A DNA stretch of 64,000 bases from Undaria pinnatifida. Lineage: Eukaryota; Sar; Phaeophyceae; Laminariales; Alariaceae. Both the position numbers and the translations under genes were made by a program. Numbering within the stretch: position 1 is the first letter of the stretch; the number at the start of each line of letters is the position of its first letter. Shown one piece after another: positions 23,905 to 53,935 of this stretch. Below the pieces are notes generated by a model. That model was not told the DNA's origin. It saw only the letters and a list, made by a program, of their open reading frames with translations, and did not search any database. Where the stretch lies: assembly GCA_012845835.1 (NCBI GenBank), contig JABAKD010000010.1:15973355-16037354 (forward strand). The letters run 5' to 3'.

Positions 23905-24447
23905 TTCCCGATGGAGCACGGGGGGAGAACGCCCTTGAAGAGTGACATGGTGGGCATCATCGGCGAGGCTTTCCGATCCAGCTTCTCCAAAGAGCAGAAC
24001 ATCGCATCTTTTGCGGCCGCTGGTTTTTGGCCTGTGAACATGCAGAAAGCGATGGGCCGGCTGCAAGGCTGTGGAAAGCGGAAGGAACGCCCGACCGACC
24101 GCGAGGCCCTTTCGTAAATTCCGGTCGCGATAACAGAGAAGGAGCTGCAGGACAGTCTCGGCGAACGCGTCGTCCGAAAACTGCAGCAGCAGGGATACAC
24201 CGTCACTGGCCTTCGTGTCGGCACGGTGATGCTTGGCGGGGTCGTCAAGACAAGGAGATACAACAAGAAACGGGCGATATCTCGAAGTTCCGAAGGAGTC
24301 CCGAATGGCGGGCTTCTTACTTGCAACGCAGTGTTAGCAGCATACGAGGAAGACGATCGCCGAAAGAAGGAGGCCGAAGCGGAGAAAGCTGAGAGAGCCA
24401 GACTCCGCATGATGAGGAGGGCTGAGAGCGACCCTTGCCTCGAGTGA
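23905..24447 (+). pseudogene. Pogo-like (Tc1/mariner superfamily) transposase C-terminal fragment
   Basis: One frame encodes FSKEQNIASFAAAGFWPVN, the 'AGIWPLN'-type motif that closes the catalytic domain of pogo/Fot1 transposases. It is followed by a basic region, GGLLTCNAVLAAYEEDD, and a charged coiled-coil-like tail ending in a stop at 24445-24447. A TAA at 24115-24117 interrupts the frame. No upstream DDE catalytic core is recognisable. It lies inside the hAT element and may be a nested, decayed element. Confidence 0.6.
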
Positions 24448-24686
24448 TCGGAGTTTGTAACTTTTCTGGCCGTCGAGTGTACCTTGCTATTTTAAGCATA
24501 GGTGGCTGCTATGAAACGGAGCATATACGTGGGGAATAACACCAGAAAAAAGCATAATAAATTAAAGGTGAGCATATTTATTTGCTTTTTTTTAGCTAGG
24601 TTTTTTGGGGAAAAAAAAGCCAAGAAAAAAAAAAAAAAATGCATTTTTAGACTAGACTAGTCTATGGGCCTGAGCCTAGCATTTTT

Positions 24687-25017
24687 GCAAGAACATGTTC
24701 GGCGGAGCCACTATGTAGTATGTATTGTGGTGTGGTGCGATGCGATCCAACAAGGGGTGTGGGTGGGGGAGGTATGATGGGTTTTCGCAGGCCTTTTGAG
24801 GAATCAACAAACAGGCACGCGCATACTACATGCATCCCAACAAATCAGTGCCCGGGGTTATGTAATTTTATCCCCGTTCCCCTCCCCTACGCGAAGAAAA
24901 ATGCGTCTGTTCTTTCTGTGAACACCTTTATGACCCTTCCCCAAGCGACATGTTGCTTTGCAACATGTTTGAAGAACACAGCTAGCTGTGCTATCTGCTG
25001 TCTGCTGTGTCGGCAAG
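24687..25017. promoter_or_regulatory. Upstream region of the 25.0-kb plastid-protein gene
   Basis: 330 bp between the hAT right end and the start codon must hold the promoter and leader. I see no TATA-like element I would defend. Confidence 0.3.
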
Positions 25018-27085
25018 ATGAAAGCTACCGCTGCACTGCTGGGAATATCAGCCGTGTCGTCGAGAGTTTCTGGGTTTGTGGCGCTTCCGACCCCCGTATG
25101 TAGCGTAAGCAACGGCGAACAGCAGTGCAACCCAACGACAAGAAGTCGCCACGCACTTCATGGCACAGCAGCACCAGAGGATGGTCAGCCTCCTCAGCCA
25201 GAGCGACCACCGGAACGACAGTTCATCTCTATCTTGACGGTAGGATTCGCTCCGTGTGTGTAGTGTATTTTTATTCGGGTACTGCTGTACCTTGCTTCGC
25301 CTTCTTGTCCTGGCGAGTTCAGGCTGGCTGGCCGCTGCTATAAACTAAAGTCTAATCCTCCATGGCGGTACAAGTATAGACTATAATAGTCTAGATACAT
25401 CCAACAACTGCAGTACGAGTATGCATCCTGTTTCTTGTCTGTTGAAACATCTCTGTTGTAACTGTCTGCCCTCTGTATCCAAGTGTTTCACTTGTATCAG
25501 CTCTCGACACCGCCGACCCTCTGCTGAACGCAGGACTCAACACTACCAGTACCAATTATAGATACTGCAACAGCATGCATCCTGCTTCTTGTCTGTTCGA
25601 AACGTCTCTGTTGTTTCTATCTGCCCTCTGTGTCCGAGTGTTTATCAGCTCTCGACCCCGCCGACCCCCTGATGGACGCAGGACTCAACACTACCAGTAC
25701 CAAAATATCGGAGGCGTGTTTTAGCACGGTCTACGTTGGGCTACCGTGGAAGATATCGTGTGCACACATATTATATTTTGTTCGCTGTACAAGGAAGTAT
25801 GATACTGTTGAGCTAGAGAGCGTCAGTCACGTGAGACGTGAGCTCAGTAGATACAGCAGTAGCTAATCATAAACAGGTACCAGCGGTACGTATGATAGTA
25901 CGTGGTACTCGTATTAATCGCTCGTTCTAACGAACACGCCGTGAAGCCAAAACGGGCCAGTACTCCTGTTAACATTAGATCTGCGGTTGCCAATTGCCGC
26001 ATTGTGTCCGCCAAGTGTCCGCTGTAATCTATTTTTACACAAGCACGCCCCCTGATCGTTTGCGCTCGCTCAGGAGGATGGATCGGAACAAATGCTTCCC
26101 GTGTCATCCGCCTCGAGCTTCCCTCTTTGGGTGATTGAGAAGGACGACTTTGGTCGGCAGCGGGTGGTTCAGGTGCCTTCGGCTAGCTCGAGCGGCTGGG
26201 TAGATCCAAGAAGGTGCCGATGCCCCATACTGCTGTTGATGTACAACTCTGTATTGCAATACAAGTAGGAAGCCTGCTGTAATAAGCATCAGATGTACTC
26301 GGAGTATTATCGTAGGAAAAGCAGGCTGATCTTTATATTAATAGGAATATAATAAAAATGAATTATTAATAGCTAGTAGGGAATAAGCGACACCCCCGCC
26401 TCCACGGCAATGGCGCCACGGTGAGGCAAGTGGTTTCTAACAGAAGAATAAACAAACCACTCTGTTATTTTCAGATGCTAAAGACACCAATGAAAAAATC
26501 ATGATTATCGTGATCTCCACACTACGCCTAGGTATGGTACCACGTGATACAACAGCAGCAGCGTGGTAAGACGCTTGAGTTTAGCGTACACGAACAACAG
26601 CGAATAGAAGCAACGCGACAGACAGCCGACGGACCCCATGTTGGGCAATAGAGCTACGATACAGAAACATCAGCATGGCACGAACAGGCGATAGACTACT
26701 CATCCAGGATGCCGTGAAAACCCACGATACAAAACCCTTTCGTAAGAAATGAGCATAAGATACGCAGAAATCCCGAAATCATACTCGTACTCGTACTGTG
26801 CTCAAGTCTGCGTACTATCATATGATACTATTAACAGGGAATAAGCGGCTCTCCTGCCCCCACGGCGGTAGAGCTACAATGGATCAAATATGTTTTGAAG
26901 ATAATGTAGGGGTCTTTTTTCTTGCATTATTACGAGTTTAGCTGCAGGTGGTCTGTCTGTCTGTCAACACGGTCTCGCCGTTCAGAGCGTGTCAGCCCCG
27001 CCTCGCGGCATGGGTAGAGAGGTTTGGGGACACAACCAGCAAAATACTGGGTCTCGTGCCGTGCCGAGTCTTGGCCGTCGCTTGA
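25018..27085 (+). CDS. Small plastid-targeted protein, function unknown, three exons
   Basis: Exon 1 is 25018-25239, exon 2 26074-26213 and exon 3 probably 26986-27085 (phases 0 and 2 agree), for 153 residues. The N-terminus MKATAALLGISAVSSRVSG is a signal peptide. It is followed directly by FVALP, matching the ASAFAP-type junction of heterokont plastid presequences, then a Ser/Arg/Pro-rich transit-like stretch. The mature part contains SSFPLWVIEKDDFGRQRVVQ and GWVDP, which I cannot assign to a family. Exon 2 is well supported by phase and GT/AG borders. Exon 3 (WVERFGDTTSKILGLV) is less sure because another acceptor at about 26946 is also in phase. Confidence 0.6.
25420..25712. repeat. Tandem duplication, unit about 150 bp
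   Basis: GCATCCTGCTTCTTGTCTGT through CGCAGGACTCAACACTACC and AGTACCAA occurs twice in a row in intron 1 of the plastid-protein gene, with few differences. Confidence 0.85.
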
Positions 27086-27284
27086 TGAGCATTGCCGACA
27101 TTCCCGAGGCGGTGATGACGTCGTTCCATAAAAACAAGGCAGCATTGCTGCTGACTACACATTTCAAACCAATAAACAGGTATCTTATTGGCCAGTTCCG
27201 ATCGTCGTCCCCGATGCTCCAGAAGTACGACCCGTAACTTCTACAAAGAAAGACATTTTTTCTTAAAACAATAAACACGCCGTA

Positions 27285-27430
27285 CGTGCGAGAGCGCGAG
27301 TTGGCGGCGTTCGATCCCAATCGATTAGCAGTGGGAATACTGAACTCTATGCGCAATAAAAATGACGGCACGTACGGTGTTGGAGAAGGAATTATACCTG
27401 TGACCGCGGCGTGTCCACAATATATGCAGT
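27285..27430 (-). repeat. Copy of dispersed repeat shared with 11.5 and 47.9 kb
   Basis: Read on the minus strand: CGCGGTCACAGGTATAATTC, CCGTACGTGCCGTCAT, TTATTGCGCATAGAGTTCAG. The copy at 47790-47995 has the same order of blocks in the same orientation. It explains the similar open frames at the three loci. Confidence 0.65.
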
Positions 27431-28089
27431 GATGACAAAAAAAATACTCATTCGACTCATTGGCCGATCCCACGCCGGAGGTTGCTGATGTAAGTAGAAG
27501 TTGGTGTAGCACGGGGACACAGGTAGTCGGCAGTGACCTGTTCCAGTCATATAGAACCAGTACCGCTGCTGTGGTTCCTATCAAAAACACAAACAAGGCC
27601 GTAATTGGCCGAGCATAATGTTCTAGAATGCGTTTTCCCACCATGTAGGATGCGTTTTTATTCCAAGGGTGGACCGTTGGTGTCCCCTGTTTGGGGCTAT
27701 TGCTTTGAGGTTGAGCTTTTTTTTCCGGGAAAGGTTTATTATCATCCCGTCCGGGCGAATAGATCCAGTATCACTGTGTACAATAAAATCAGGGCGTTGG
27801 CCAGAAATAGGTATAGCGGAGGTGTTTTGCGCTATTTCCGGAACAGGAGAAATCTGTCTCACAACCAACCGTAGACAAAAGGGTACCATTGTAAAGTACA
27901 AAAATGCTTCGGATACGTTTGTGCTCCCTTGCAGCAAGAACATGCCAAGGCAACCTTCCCCCGGGTCCCTCGCCTTTTCTTGTGATACATGTGCGGGATT
28001 CAGCTACAGCGAGTTATGGATTCCAGAGGAAAGTCCAGCGCCCACCATGAAGCTATGCTTGGGGATGCTCCTGAGGGACGGCGTCCCAA

Positions 28090-28490
28090 GGTATTTACTT
28101 GATGCCGTACCGCGGGAGCGATAACTGTGTGTATTACCGTACCATTGGAAACAGTAAAGGTACGTATTGCCGCACCACTGGAAATGATAAAGGTAGTCAT
28201 TGCCGTACGATTGGAAACGATAAAGGTGCTTATTGCCGTACGATTGGAAACGATAAATGTGCTTGTTGCTGTACCATTGGAAACGAGAAAGGTGCTTATT
28301 GCTGTACCATTGGAAACGATAAAGGTACTTAGTACAGTACCACAGTAACGATAAAGGTACTTGTTGCCATACGGCAGGACACGGTGAAGGTAGTTGTTGC
28401 CGTACCACTGGAAACGGTAAAGGTACTTATTATTCCCGTACCGCTGGAAACGGTAAACGTAATTTTTGCCGTAGCACAGAAAGCGGCATA
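28090..28490. repeat. 33-bp minisatellite, about 11 units
   Basis: Unit TTGCCGTACGATTGGAAACG followed by ATAAAGGTGCTTA. It is open in more than one frame because 33 is a multiple of three. I do not treat it as coding. Confidence 0.9.
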
Positions 28491-29269
28491 AGGAACGCTT
28501 GACGTAGCCCTGCCCCTGAGAACCGATTAGAGCAGCCGACGAGCGTGCCCACCCTGGGCGGTCTCACGCAATGCAGTGAGGCGGCGTGGTGAGACCCGGT
28601 GTCCTCTTGTGCTTGCGATTCCACACGAAATGGCATCACGTCTTTTTTTTTTCGTATAAAAACGATTATGAACGTTTTCTGCCGCGAGTGTCGTTTTGCC
28701 CCATCTATGAGAATAGAATGATGCATTTCCCACGGAGACTCCACAGACACCAGTAGCACGGCCTATTTTTAAACCGCAGCTGTGGGAGCTCAGGGCTTGA
28801 CTTGTGTGCATTGTGCAGAGAGCGCCCTTCCCTCCCGGCAACAGCTCATGTGAGAGAAAGGTGAAAATTGACGTTTTACCTGGTACTGGTATGTATGTCA
28901 CAGTGTTGTGGTGGCTTCGGGCACTGTGCGGGTGTCGCGTATTAGTGCGTGCTATGTCGCCGTGTTTTGGTGGCTCGTTTTGGGGACTAGGCATTACGCG
29001 GGAGTGTTTTGGTGCTTAAACCGTTTACTCGAAACTTCACTCCCGTTTCGGGGGGAAATAGGATTTGGATTTGGGTATACGTTTATGTGCAGTGCAGCAG
29101 CTAAAAATGGTTGGCAACAACGACAACTTTTTAGAGTACCAGAAAAAACGGCGCGTTACGAACTATCAGCTCCAGACTTTACCCTGTCTTCCCTTCAGTC
29201 ACCCGGCTCGAACCCTCCCTTACTCGCTGCTCATCGAACCCAACCGCTCCTCACCTCGGCTCGCGGCAG

Positions 29270-31538
29270 ATACGTGATGCCTATGGTTGACTTGGTTGTT
29301 TCTAAGGCCGGTGACAGGTGGCGAAATAGGGGGCTGAACAGCGTCCCCATTCCCTACTGCTGGGAGCCCGTCGGTCGCGCTGCTGGCGGCGTTCTATCTA
29401 TGTCGGCGTACGTGGAGGAGAAAGTGGAGGGGAGCGAAGTGGACAGCATGTGGGGCACGCTGGCAAACAAGCTTACTGTCAAGGAGGCGTTTACAGGTAC
29501 GTAGGCGTTCTTGTGGCTTGCTACAACCGAAGTAGTACCTAAATAATCTAGGACTCCTTGTCTGAGGGCCCGTATGCCTGACCCACACACTAACCTTGAG
29601 AAAACATTAGTGTGCAGTCCGATTAACAGTGCCACATGACCTATATAGACAAATGATATTGTCAAGCACAAACGGGTTCCCAACCATATTGGATTACTCC
29701 TCAGCTGAGGGCTCCCGTTAGTTTGACCTAGTGTGGCCAAAAAGTCATATTATACCCCTGTCGTAAGCACGCGTCTCTTGCAGAAGTACGTCGGCGTTCG
29801 TGTATGTGTTCCTTGGCGTTATTGTCAGCGAGATCCTTGATAACCGTTTCATTCGAGAGGGATTTGATTCCGATAGGCGTGCTCGAGTGGGTGGGGCAAA
29901 ACGGAATTGGCCGTGCTGTGCGGAAGTTTGGTTGTGTTTGTGAGTGAAGGGGTTGAGTGGGCAGCTTGGTTGGTGGGTAGGTAGGTGGGCGGGTGGGTGG
30001 GCAGGTGGGTGGGTGTGTGGATGGTTGGGTGGGTGGGCGGTGGGTGAGTGGGTGATTGGGTGGGCGCTTGGGTGGGTTGTGTGTTTACCCGCGTGTTTGC
30101 TCGTGTGTTGGCACGTGTGCGCGTGGTCTATTCCGCTACACGCCTACCCTTAGAGGAATTGTTTTATGCAGTTTTCATGCCGTCGGCTTTCACCACGGCA
30201 CGATGCGACGGTCGGACTCCACGGCTTTTGACCCCTGCACTTCTAGCGAGTCTCTTCCTGCCCCTCGTGGGAGTCGGTGTGTAGCTGTAGCTGTTCGCAA
30301 GAAGAAAACTCACAAAAAGGCAATTATTTCGCAATCACGGTGTTCGTCATCCTATGTCCAAGGCACCAGACGCCGCATACGTACACTGGCATTTTGTCGA
30401 CACTGACCGACGTTATCGACGACGCATGGCTTACACTGGTGTTTGGTTGGCACTACCATACTGTCCGGATCGTTTTGCCGTGCTGTTCTTTTGTGGTGGC
30501 AGACATTGTGGGCGTTCTGGCGGACCCACCGGAAGGGGTACAACTGGATAGTGGCTTTAATTTTCTTATGGCAGAGGTACGTGTGTCACGCGCAATGATC
30601 TAATAATAAGGATGGGCCGAGTTCCTGCGACCAGAGATCTATGTCGTTGTCGGCAGCCTTGTTTGCGGGCAGACCGAGTGCGAGGGTCCTCCCCGTTGCC
30701 CCGGAATACCTGTGTGTCATTGGTGATGCTTACCAGGGTATCAATTGGTGTCGATTGATGGCTAACGCGAAACCTTCTCTCTTTGACGAGGGACCCGGCT
30801 TCAGGGTGAACAATACGCCCCCACGGGTAACGCCTTTTGCGATGTAGCTTCTGTCGGATTGGGGCGTCTCGCTGTTGACCGTGACGAGCCAAATATGTTT
30901 TCATTGAAGCAATCAAAACGTCGCCCAATCCTTGGAACATTAAAACTCACTCCCGGTCTTATTTCTAGAGCACGCCGCACAGCAGCGTGCCTCAACCTGT
31001 TTTTTTTTCCAAGGTAGCTCCCCTCGTAGATCGTAAAGATGTGTCTATCGACCTTGACCTCTCACGCACGTTTTCGGGCGCGTCCTGGGGTTGTGGGTTG
31101 GTCTGTCTACCCCATCCCTGATCGTGCCTCCGCCAGTTTTCTCCTCTGTTGCTCGTTCCTCCAATGATTTTCGGCTTTTAGCCCTTTCCCCGCTTCAGGA
31201 ATGGTCTTACTCTAAATCCTTGCAGTTTTCCCCGATAATGAGGTGCAGCCCTGAAGGAGTTCACGGCAAACTTTCGAACCAAGTTTCTCGCTCGTCTTTC
31301 GGCGGTTGTCTTTACCCACGCGCAGGTGACCGGTGTTGGTTCTTTGCCGGCACCGGCTCCTGGCGGGCGCGTGCGTCTTTTCCTGAGCGACTTGCCTGAA
31401 CCAGCGGACCTGCTGGAGTTGCCAACCGCGCAAGGCGTTGCCGCGCTTAGTTTCGATGTGGTTTCCGTTGCTAGCGGCAGGGATAGCGAGTTTTTGCCCG
31501 AAGTTTACAAGCCGCTGTTCGTTCCTGAGACAGAGTAG
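29270..31538 (+). CDS. 3' exons of an unrecognised multi-exon gene
   Basis: Four exons chain with matching phases: one ending at 29496, then 30503-30576, 31014-31089 and 31249-31538 (phases 1, 0, 1), all with GT/AG borders and good pyrimidine tracts. The joined sequence passes through AYVEEKVEGSEVDSMWGTL, DIVGVLADPPEGVQLDSGFN, DRKDVSIDLDLSRTF and LKEFTANFRTKFLARLSAVV, ending VYKPLFVPETE. I do not recognise the family. The last part has the spacing of a small alpha/beta module but no diagnostic residues. The 5' end is not found: the left edge given is one possible acceptor in phase, and 29093 and 29199 are others. No start codon is assigned. Confidence 0.5.
29945..30095 (+). repeat. GGGTGG-rich simple repeat
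   Basis: Degenerate GGGTGGGTGGGC run in the first intron of the 29-31 kb gene. G-quadruplex-prone on the plus strand. Confidence 0.85.
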
Positions 31539-32717
31539 ACTACGGACGACAGTACAAAGCAGTGTACTAAGAAAACCAGGGTGATGCTTGCAGGAACATA
31601 GAAAATTGAGGAGCTGATGTATTGAAGTCAGTTCACAATGCATCCTTTTTCCAATGAAAAATTACCAGCCTGAGCCAGCATTCCTGCATGTATTACTATT
31701 AATGGGCGTCCTCCACTGTTTGTAAGCGGTTTCGGAGCGTGCTGTGTAGACGGAGAAACGGTTCTTGAGTAACCACGACAACTGTGACGTGCTGTACGGG
31801 GGGGTGGGGGGGTGGGCGATGTTATGCAATTTGGACCCCCGCACGTGGTGCTCTAGAATATTCAGAACGCCTGAGGTGTTTGTTGGTTGTATAATATTTT
31901 ATGCAATCCTTGGGTGTGATCGAACACTGAAATATAATGGTACCCGACTTTGGCCAGAAGGGCACCGTGTGTTCCTGAAAAAAGTGTATCCATCGCCAAT
32001 AAGAGTATGATATAAATCCTTGAACCCTACCCATGGTGCATCACTCTGTTCGTAAAGGTTTCTTGCTGTATCGAGACTGAGTGGTGTATGCTACCCTCGC
32101 GACGCATGCCACCCTCGCCGCGCTCGGCGTCATCTTCCAAGCTTTCCCCGTTCTATGTCCCTTTGAGCCCCGTCGTCCGCGCTGAGAGATGCAAGCCGTG
32201 CCCTGTGGCGCCCGTTCCGACACTGGGCTGCTTCCGGCCTCCACCTCCCAGCCTCCTCCTGTTGACATCTGCTCTGTCCGGAAGTATTATACCTGGATCG
32301 TCTTTATGTTGAAGTCAAAACGGTCCTAATTTTCTCGGACACGTCTAGTTCTCCCGCAAGAAAAGACACCGGCTCGCCCACACCCAGACGCTCTCGCTCG
32401 TGCCTCGACGAGCACGCGCCCGCGCGGCGGGAGAGCGCCGGTTTACCCTTGTCTGTATACCCATGCCCACGAGCCCACGGTGAGATCCACGTTAAAAAAA
32501 ATATCGGGCCTAAATCGGGCCTGGAGACAAGCAACGCGAAATGAAAACCAATCATTCGCTTGTGCTCCTAAAACCAAATACCAGGTATTGCATAAAAAAA
32601 TGGATGCTATCCTTGAGTGTGATTCAGCCTGGTAATATGCGGTAGCTCCATGGTCGGTTTTGCCAATCGAGGTCAAAAGCACAGGCACAACTGCAAAGTG
32701 GCTCGCCAAGGCCTATG

Positions 32718-32960
32718 GACGCGTGCTACGACAGAGGTAGCAGTTTTCGTCTGAAATGGTTTCTGAATGACGGAGCTCCTTGACCCGAAATCGTCGGAAA
32801 TAGGCTCCGTTTTTTTGTTGTTGCGTGATTCTTGCGGTGTGCCTAGGCCATGGGATTTTTTATCCGGTGTAGCAGTCTTACTTTTATCCAAATCAGTTTT
32901 CGGGAGGGACATGTCTTAAGCTCCCCCAAATTGAGGAACCTCTATCATCGTAGCACGCGT
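32718..32960 (-). mobile_element. MITE, GACGCGT-type inverted ends (copy B)
   Basis: 243 bp with inverted ends of about 21 bp (GACGCGTGCTACGACAGAGG on the left, its near-inverse on the right). The interior matches copy A at 6129-6392 in inverse orientation over its whole length. The two copies define the element ends independently of any target duplication, which is not obvious. Confidence 0.8.
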
Positions 32961-34274
32961 CTCCTTTGTGACAACATGGCGCCGCCGCTGCCCGTCTCTT
33001 TCTGAAAGCACGAGTAAGCTGGACGTGATCATCAATCGCCGCCGGATGGGTGGGCACCGGGAGGGGGGGGGCGCGACTGTACCGTCAATTTTTTAATATG
33101 AGGGGGACACCGCAAGAGGAGGGGGGGGGTACTCATCTGTTGCCTGTTTTAGTCATTTGACCATTGACCACGCGCATCCATTTCGAGACGGAGCACCGTT
33201 CCTACTCCTAATAGAAGACACCTCCAACATTTGGGCGCTCATTACGTTTTTTCTATATGTTACATATAAACTGTTTGTGCTTATCATACCCCCTTCCTGT
33301 ATCGCCGTCTGGCACTGTGGCCACCATCTACCTCCTAGGAAGCGACCGTTTTCTTGCTACTCTCTTCTAGGCTACCAAACTCTTCCACGGCACATTTGTC
33401 TAATTTCCTCATCTCCACCACTAACACGTCCCGTTTCGTAAGAGGGGGGGGGCAATTAATCATTGAAAAAAAAATACTTGATAAAATTATTTCGTTCAAT
33501 ACTTAGCAGGAGCATCGTCTCAGCAACTTTGCGCTGACCAACTCCACGTATAGGTAAGCACAGCACAGCAGTGTACCGTACTCCGGTGCCTGCCTTGAGC
33601 ATTTGTTGCGAGTTCGGCCCAGTAACCGTTTTGGTCGTGGGTTCGCGGCATCGAGTACCTGTGCTTACTCGCGCCCATGCGCTTTGCTCGATCTACCGAT
33701 CGGTGTACACTCGCATCAATCGCAATTCATTAGACTATATCAGTAGCAGTAGTAGTAGCTCAATTACTACTATGACAACAAGCAGATTTAGTCTAGAGCA
33801 GCAGTAGTACGGCGCAATATGCATGTACAGGTAGTATGCGCACAATCCTTCCTACTTCTGAGAACAGTACACAAGAAAGACACTTTGCCGAGAATGGGAA
33901 CCACAACAGCAACAAGGCACACAGCAACCTTTGGCCGGGCAGTTCGGGCTGCAGTATACATACCGGGTAAGGGTCACACAAGAAGTTCTCGTAAGTTGCT
34001 ACCTGGTACTAAACATGTATTATTGTGGGATGATTTGTCGTGGGCTACAAATAAATACGAAACACCCGCGAAAAAAGGATCGCTGGGCAAATATCACGCA
34101 CCCTGTTGCACAGCAGTCTCACTTCCATGCTTCAATCGTAAGCCACCGCGGCGCGACACTTCGTAACGCACCCTCCGATCTCAAGGTCGCAAGCTGCAAG
34201 CGATTCTTCCTCAGAGAACAGAGAAGACACAGCCACCTCAGATTTTCGATCCTTTTTCACAGAGAACAAACCTA

Positions 34275-34410
34275 TTATGTTCACAACGTCAGCTAGCTGT
34301 GAGTTCGAGGGCCGATACTCATCTTTGCAAGCTGCGTACTATTTTATAAAATTACGTCGTCAACTGTGAATTCGACGAATTCAGAGTCGATACTCATCTT
34401 TGCAAGCCAG
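34275..34410 (-). repeat. Two tandem copies of the ~85-bp dispersed family
   Basis: CGATACTCATCTTTGCAAGC occurs twice, each time preceded by GTCAGCT or GTCAACT and TTCGA. The copies are separated by TATTTTATAAAAT. Confidence 0.7.
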
Positions 34411-35000
34411 CTGCCGTCGGAAGCTGCTATTTCTCCTGTCGTCGAGAGCCTCCTCCTTGTTCAGACTATCTATAAAGTAAAGTCTATAACGTGCTTGCAG
34501 GGCAACCAAAAAAGATAAAAGATATGAAAAAAACCGATTAGTTGGTCAAAACAAGTCGTAGCATGGCGCAGAGCGCCTTCTACACAGAATAGCAGTCGTT
34601 CGGGCTCGGAGCCTGAAGCCTCCTATAGGCAGCAGCAGAGACTGCCGACACAGAGAGTGGGAGAAAAAGAGGGAGGGCTGGTTCAAGGAAATCGACTGCT
34701 GGACTTGGCAGCAGTGTGGGCATAGTGGGGTAGCAAAGGTAGGGTTGGGTTTGTTGGTTGCTTGGACGGATTAGCCAAAGATACACAACTATTTTTCTTA
34801 AATTTAAGGATACATTTATCACTAATATTAAATAATAACGGACTTTATATTTACGTTCAATGCGGTATCTCGCAGTAATTTCGCCGCATGTGAACGCCAC
34901 GTTCAACTCACATCTCTACGCACTCCCGTCTCTCAACATCACAACGAACAAGGAGGAGGAAATCAGGACAGCGCACACTCACACACACGTGCAGCTCTTA

Positions 35001-53317
<18,317 letters not shown>

Positions 53318-53774
53318 ATTATAACCCCTTTAGAGCCCCAAAAAAATCTCCCTATTCGAATTTCAGGTAGCTTCTCCACAAAACGGGTTTCCAGTGGTGG
53401 GGGCGTTAAGGCTGCTTTATTATGGGGAAAACGGACGATAGCTGCCGACGTATAGTCAACTATCTGAAGGCTGATTTATGGTCAGATGCAGAGGTATGGC
53501 GAAGGCGTTTTTGATTCGGGGCGCGCGCGGGGAGGTAGAGCTAAGGCGTGTTTGGCTCGGGAGGCGGGGTCGGTGCACACAAGGATATGGCGACGACGAA
53601 AACCGCGGCGATGAAGGTGTAGATGTCGATGGAACGAGGTTTGTGACTTCGAGGGTGGGTCGGATTTTCGGGCTGATGCTCTCTCCTCGGCAGGTGTGGC
53701 GGTGGTCTCTTTGAATGAAAGGGCGGAGGATGAAATATAGCGGAGAAGGCGAGAGCGCAGAGAAAGACACTCAC

Positions 53775-53935
53775 GGAGAGAGGGCGCTTCAGGCTGTCTC
53801 TCGACTGCGGTGCGAAGCGAAAAGATGGAAAGAGAGAGCGTTTCAGGCTTGGTTCTGGACTGCGGTGCGGAGTGGATGGTGGAGAGAGAGCGTGTTGCAG
53901 GCCGTCTCTGGACATCGACTGCGGTGCGGTGCCAT
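53775..53935 (+). repeat. Three tandem units of about 55 bp
   Basis: Each unit has GAGAGAGGGCG or GAGAGAGCG, TTCAGGC, and CTGGACTGCGGTGCGGAG or variants. Confidence 0.7.

Larger units (their letters stand above)
21301..24678. mobile_element. hAT transposon, 3378 bp, with TIR and 8-bp target duplication
   Basis: Perfect 16-bp inverted ends (TAGGCTCAGGCCCATA) are flanked on both sides by GCATTTTT (21293-21300 and 24679-24686), the 8-bp duplication typical of hAT elements. AGCATA/AGCATAT motifs cluster inside both ends (about 21330-21470 and 24490-24570), as expected of subterminal transposase binding sites. A hAT C-terminal dimerisation domain lies 420 bp inside the left end. The rest of the hAT transposase is not recognisable. 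A pogo-like tail near the right end suggests a nested insertion. The copy is unlikely to be autonomous. Confidence 0.85.
27086..29269. other. Stretch with repeats and one weak coding-like piece
   Basis: Contains a dispersed repeat (27285-27425) and a 33-bp minisatellite. A plus-strand open piece near 27850-28090 (containing SFSCDTCAGFSYSELWIP-like composition, CxxC pair) ends at a donor-like AAG|GTATTT. It could be an upstream exon of the next gene, but this is not established. Confidence 0.3.
31539..35000. other. Intergenic stretch with MITE and dispersed repeats
   Basis: Apart from the elements listed (MITE at 32718, C-rich family piece near 33120-33200, paired 85-bp family copies near 34.3 kb), I see no supported exon. 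The final part must hold the promoter of the lipase gene. A short GC-rich open piece near 32.09-32.29 kb is not assigned. Confidence 0.4.

Noticed and set aside
26982-27644. 220-codon minus-strand frame
   Set aside because: It crosses a dispersed repeat also found at 11.5 and 47.9 kb and the plus-strand exon 3 candidate. No domain motif is present.
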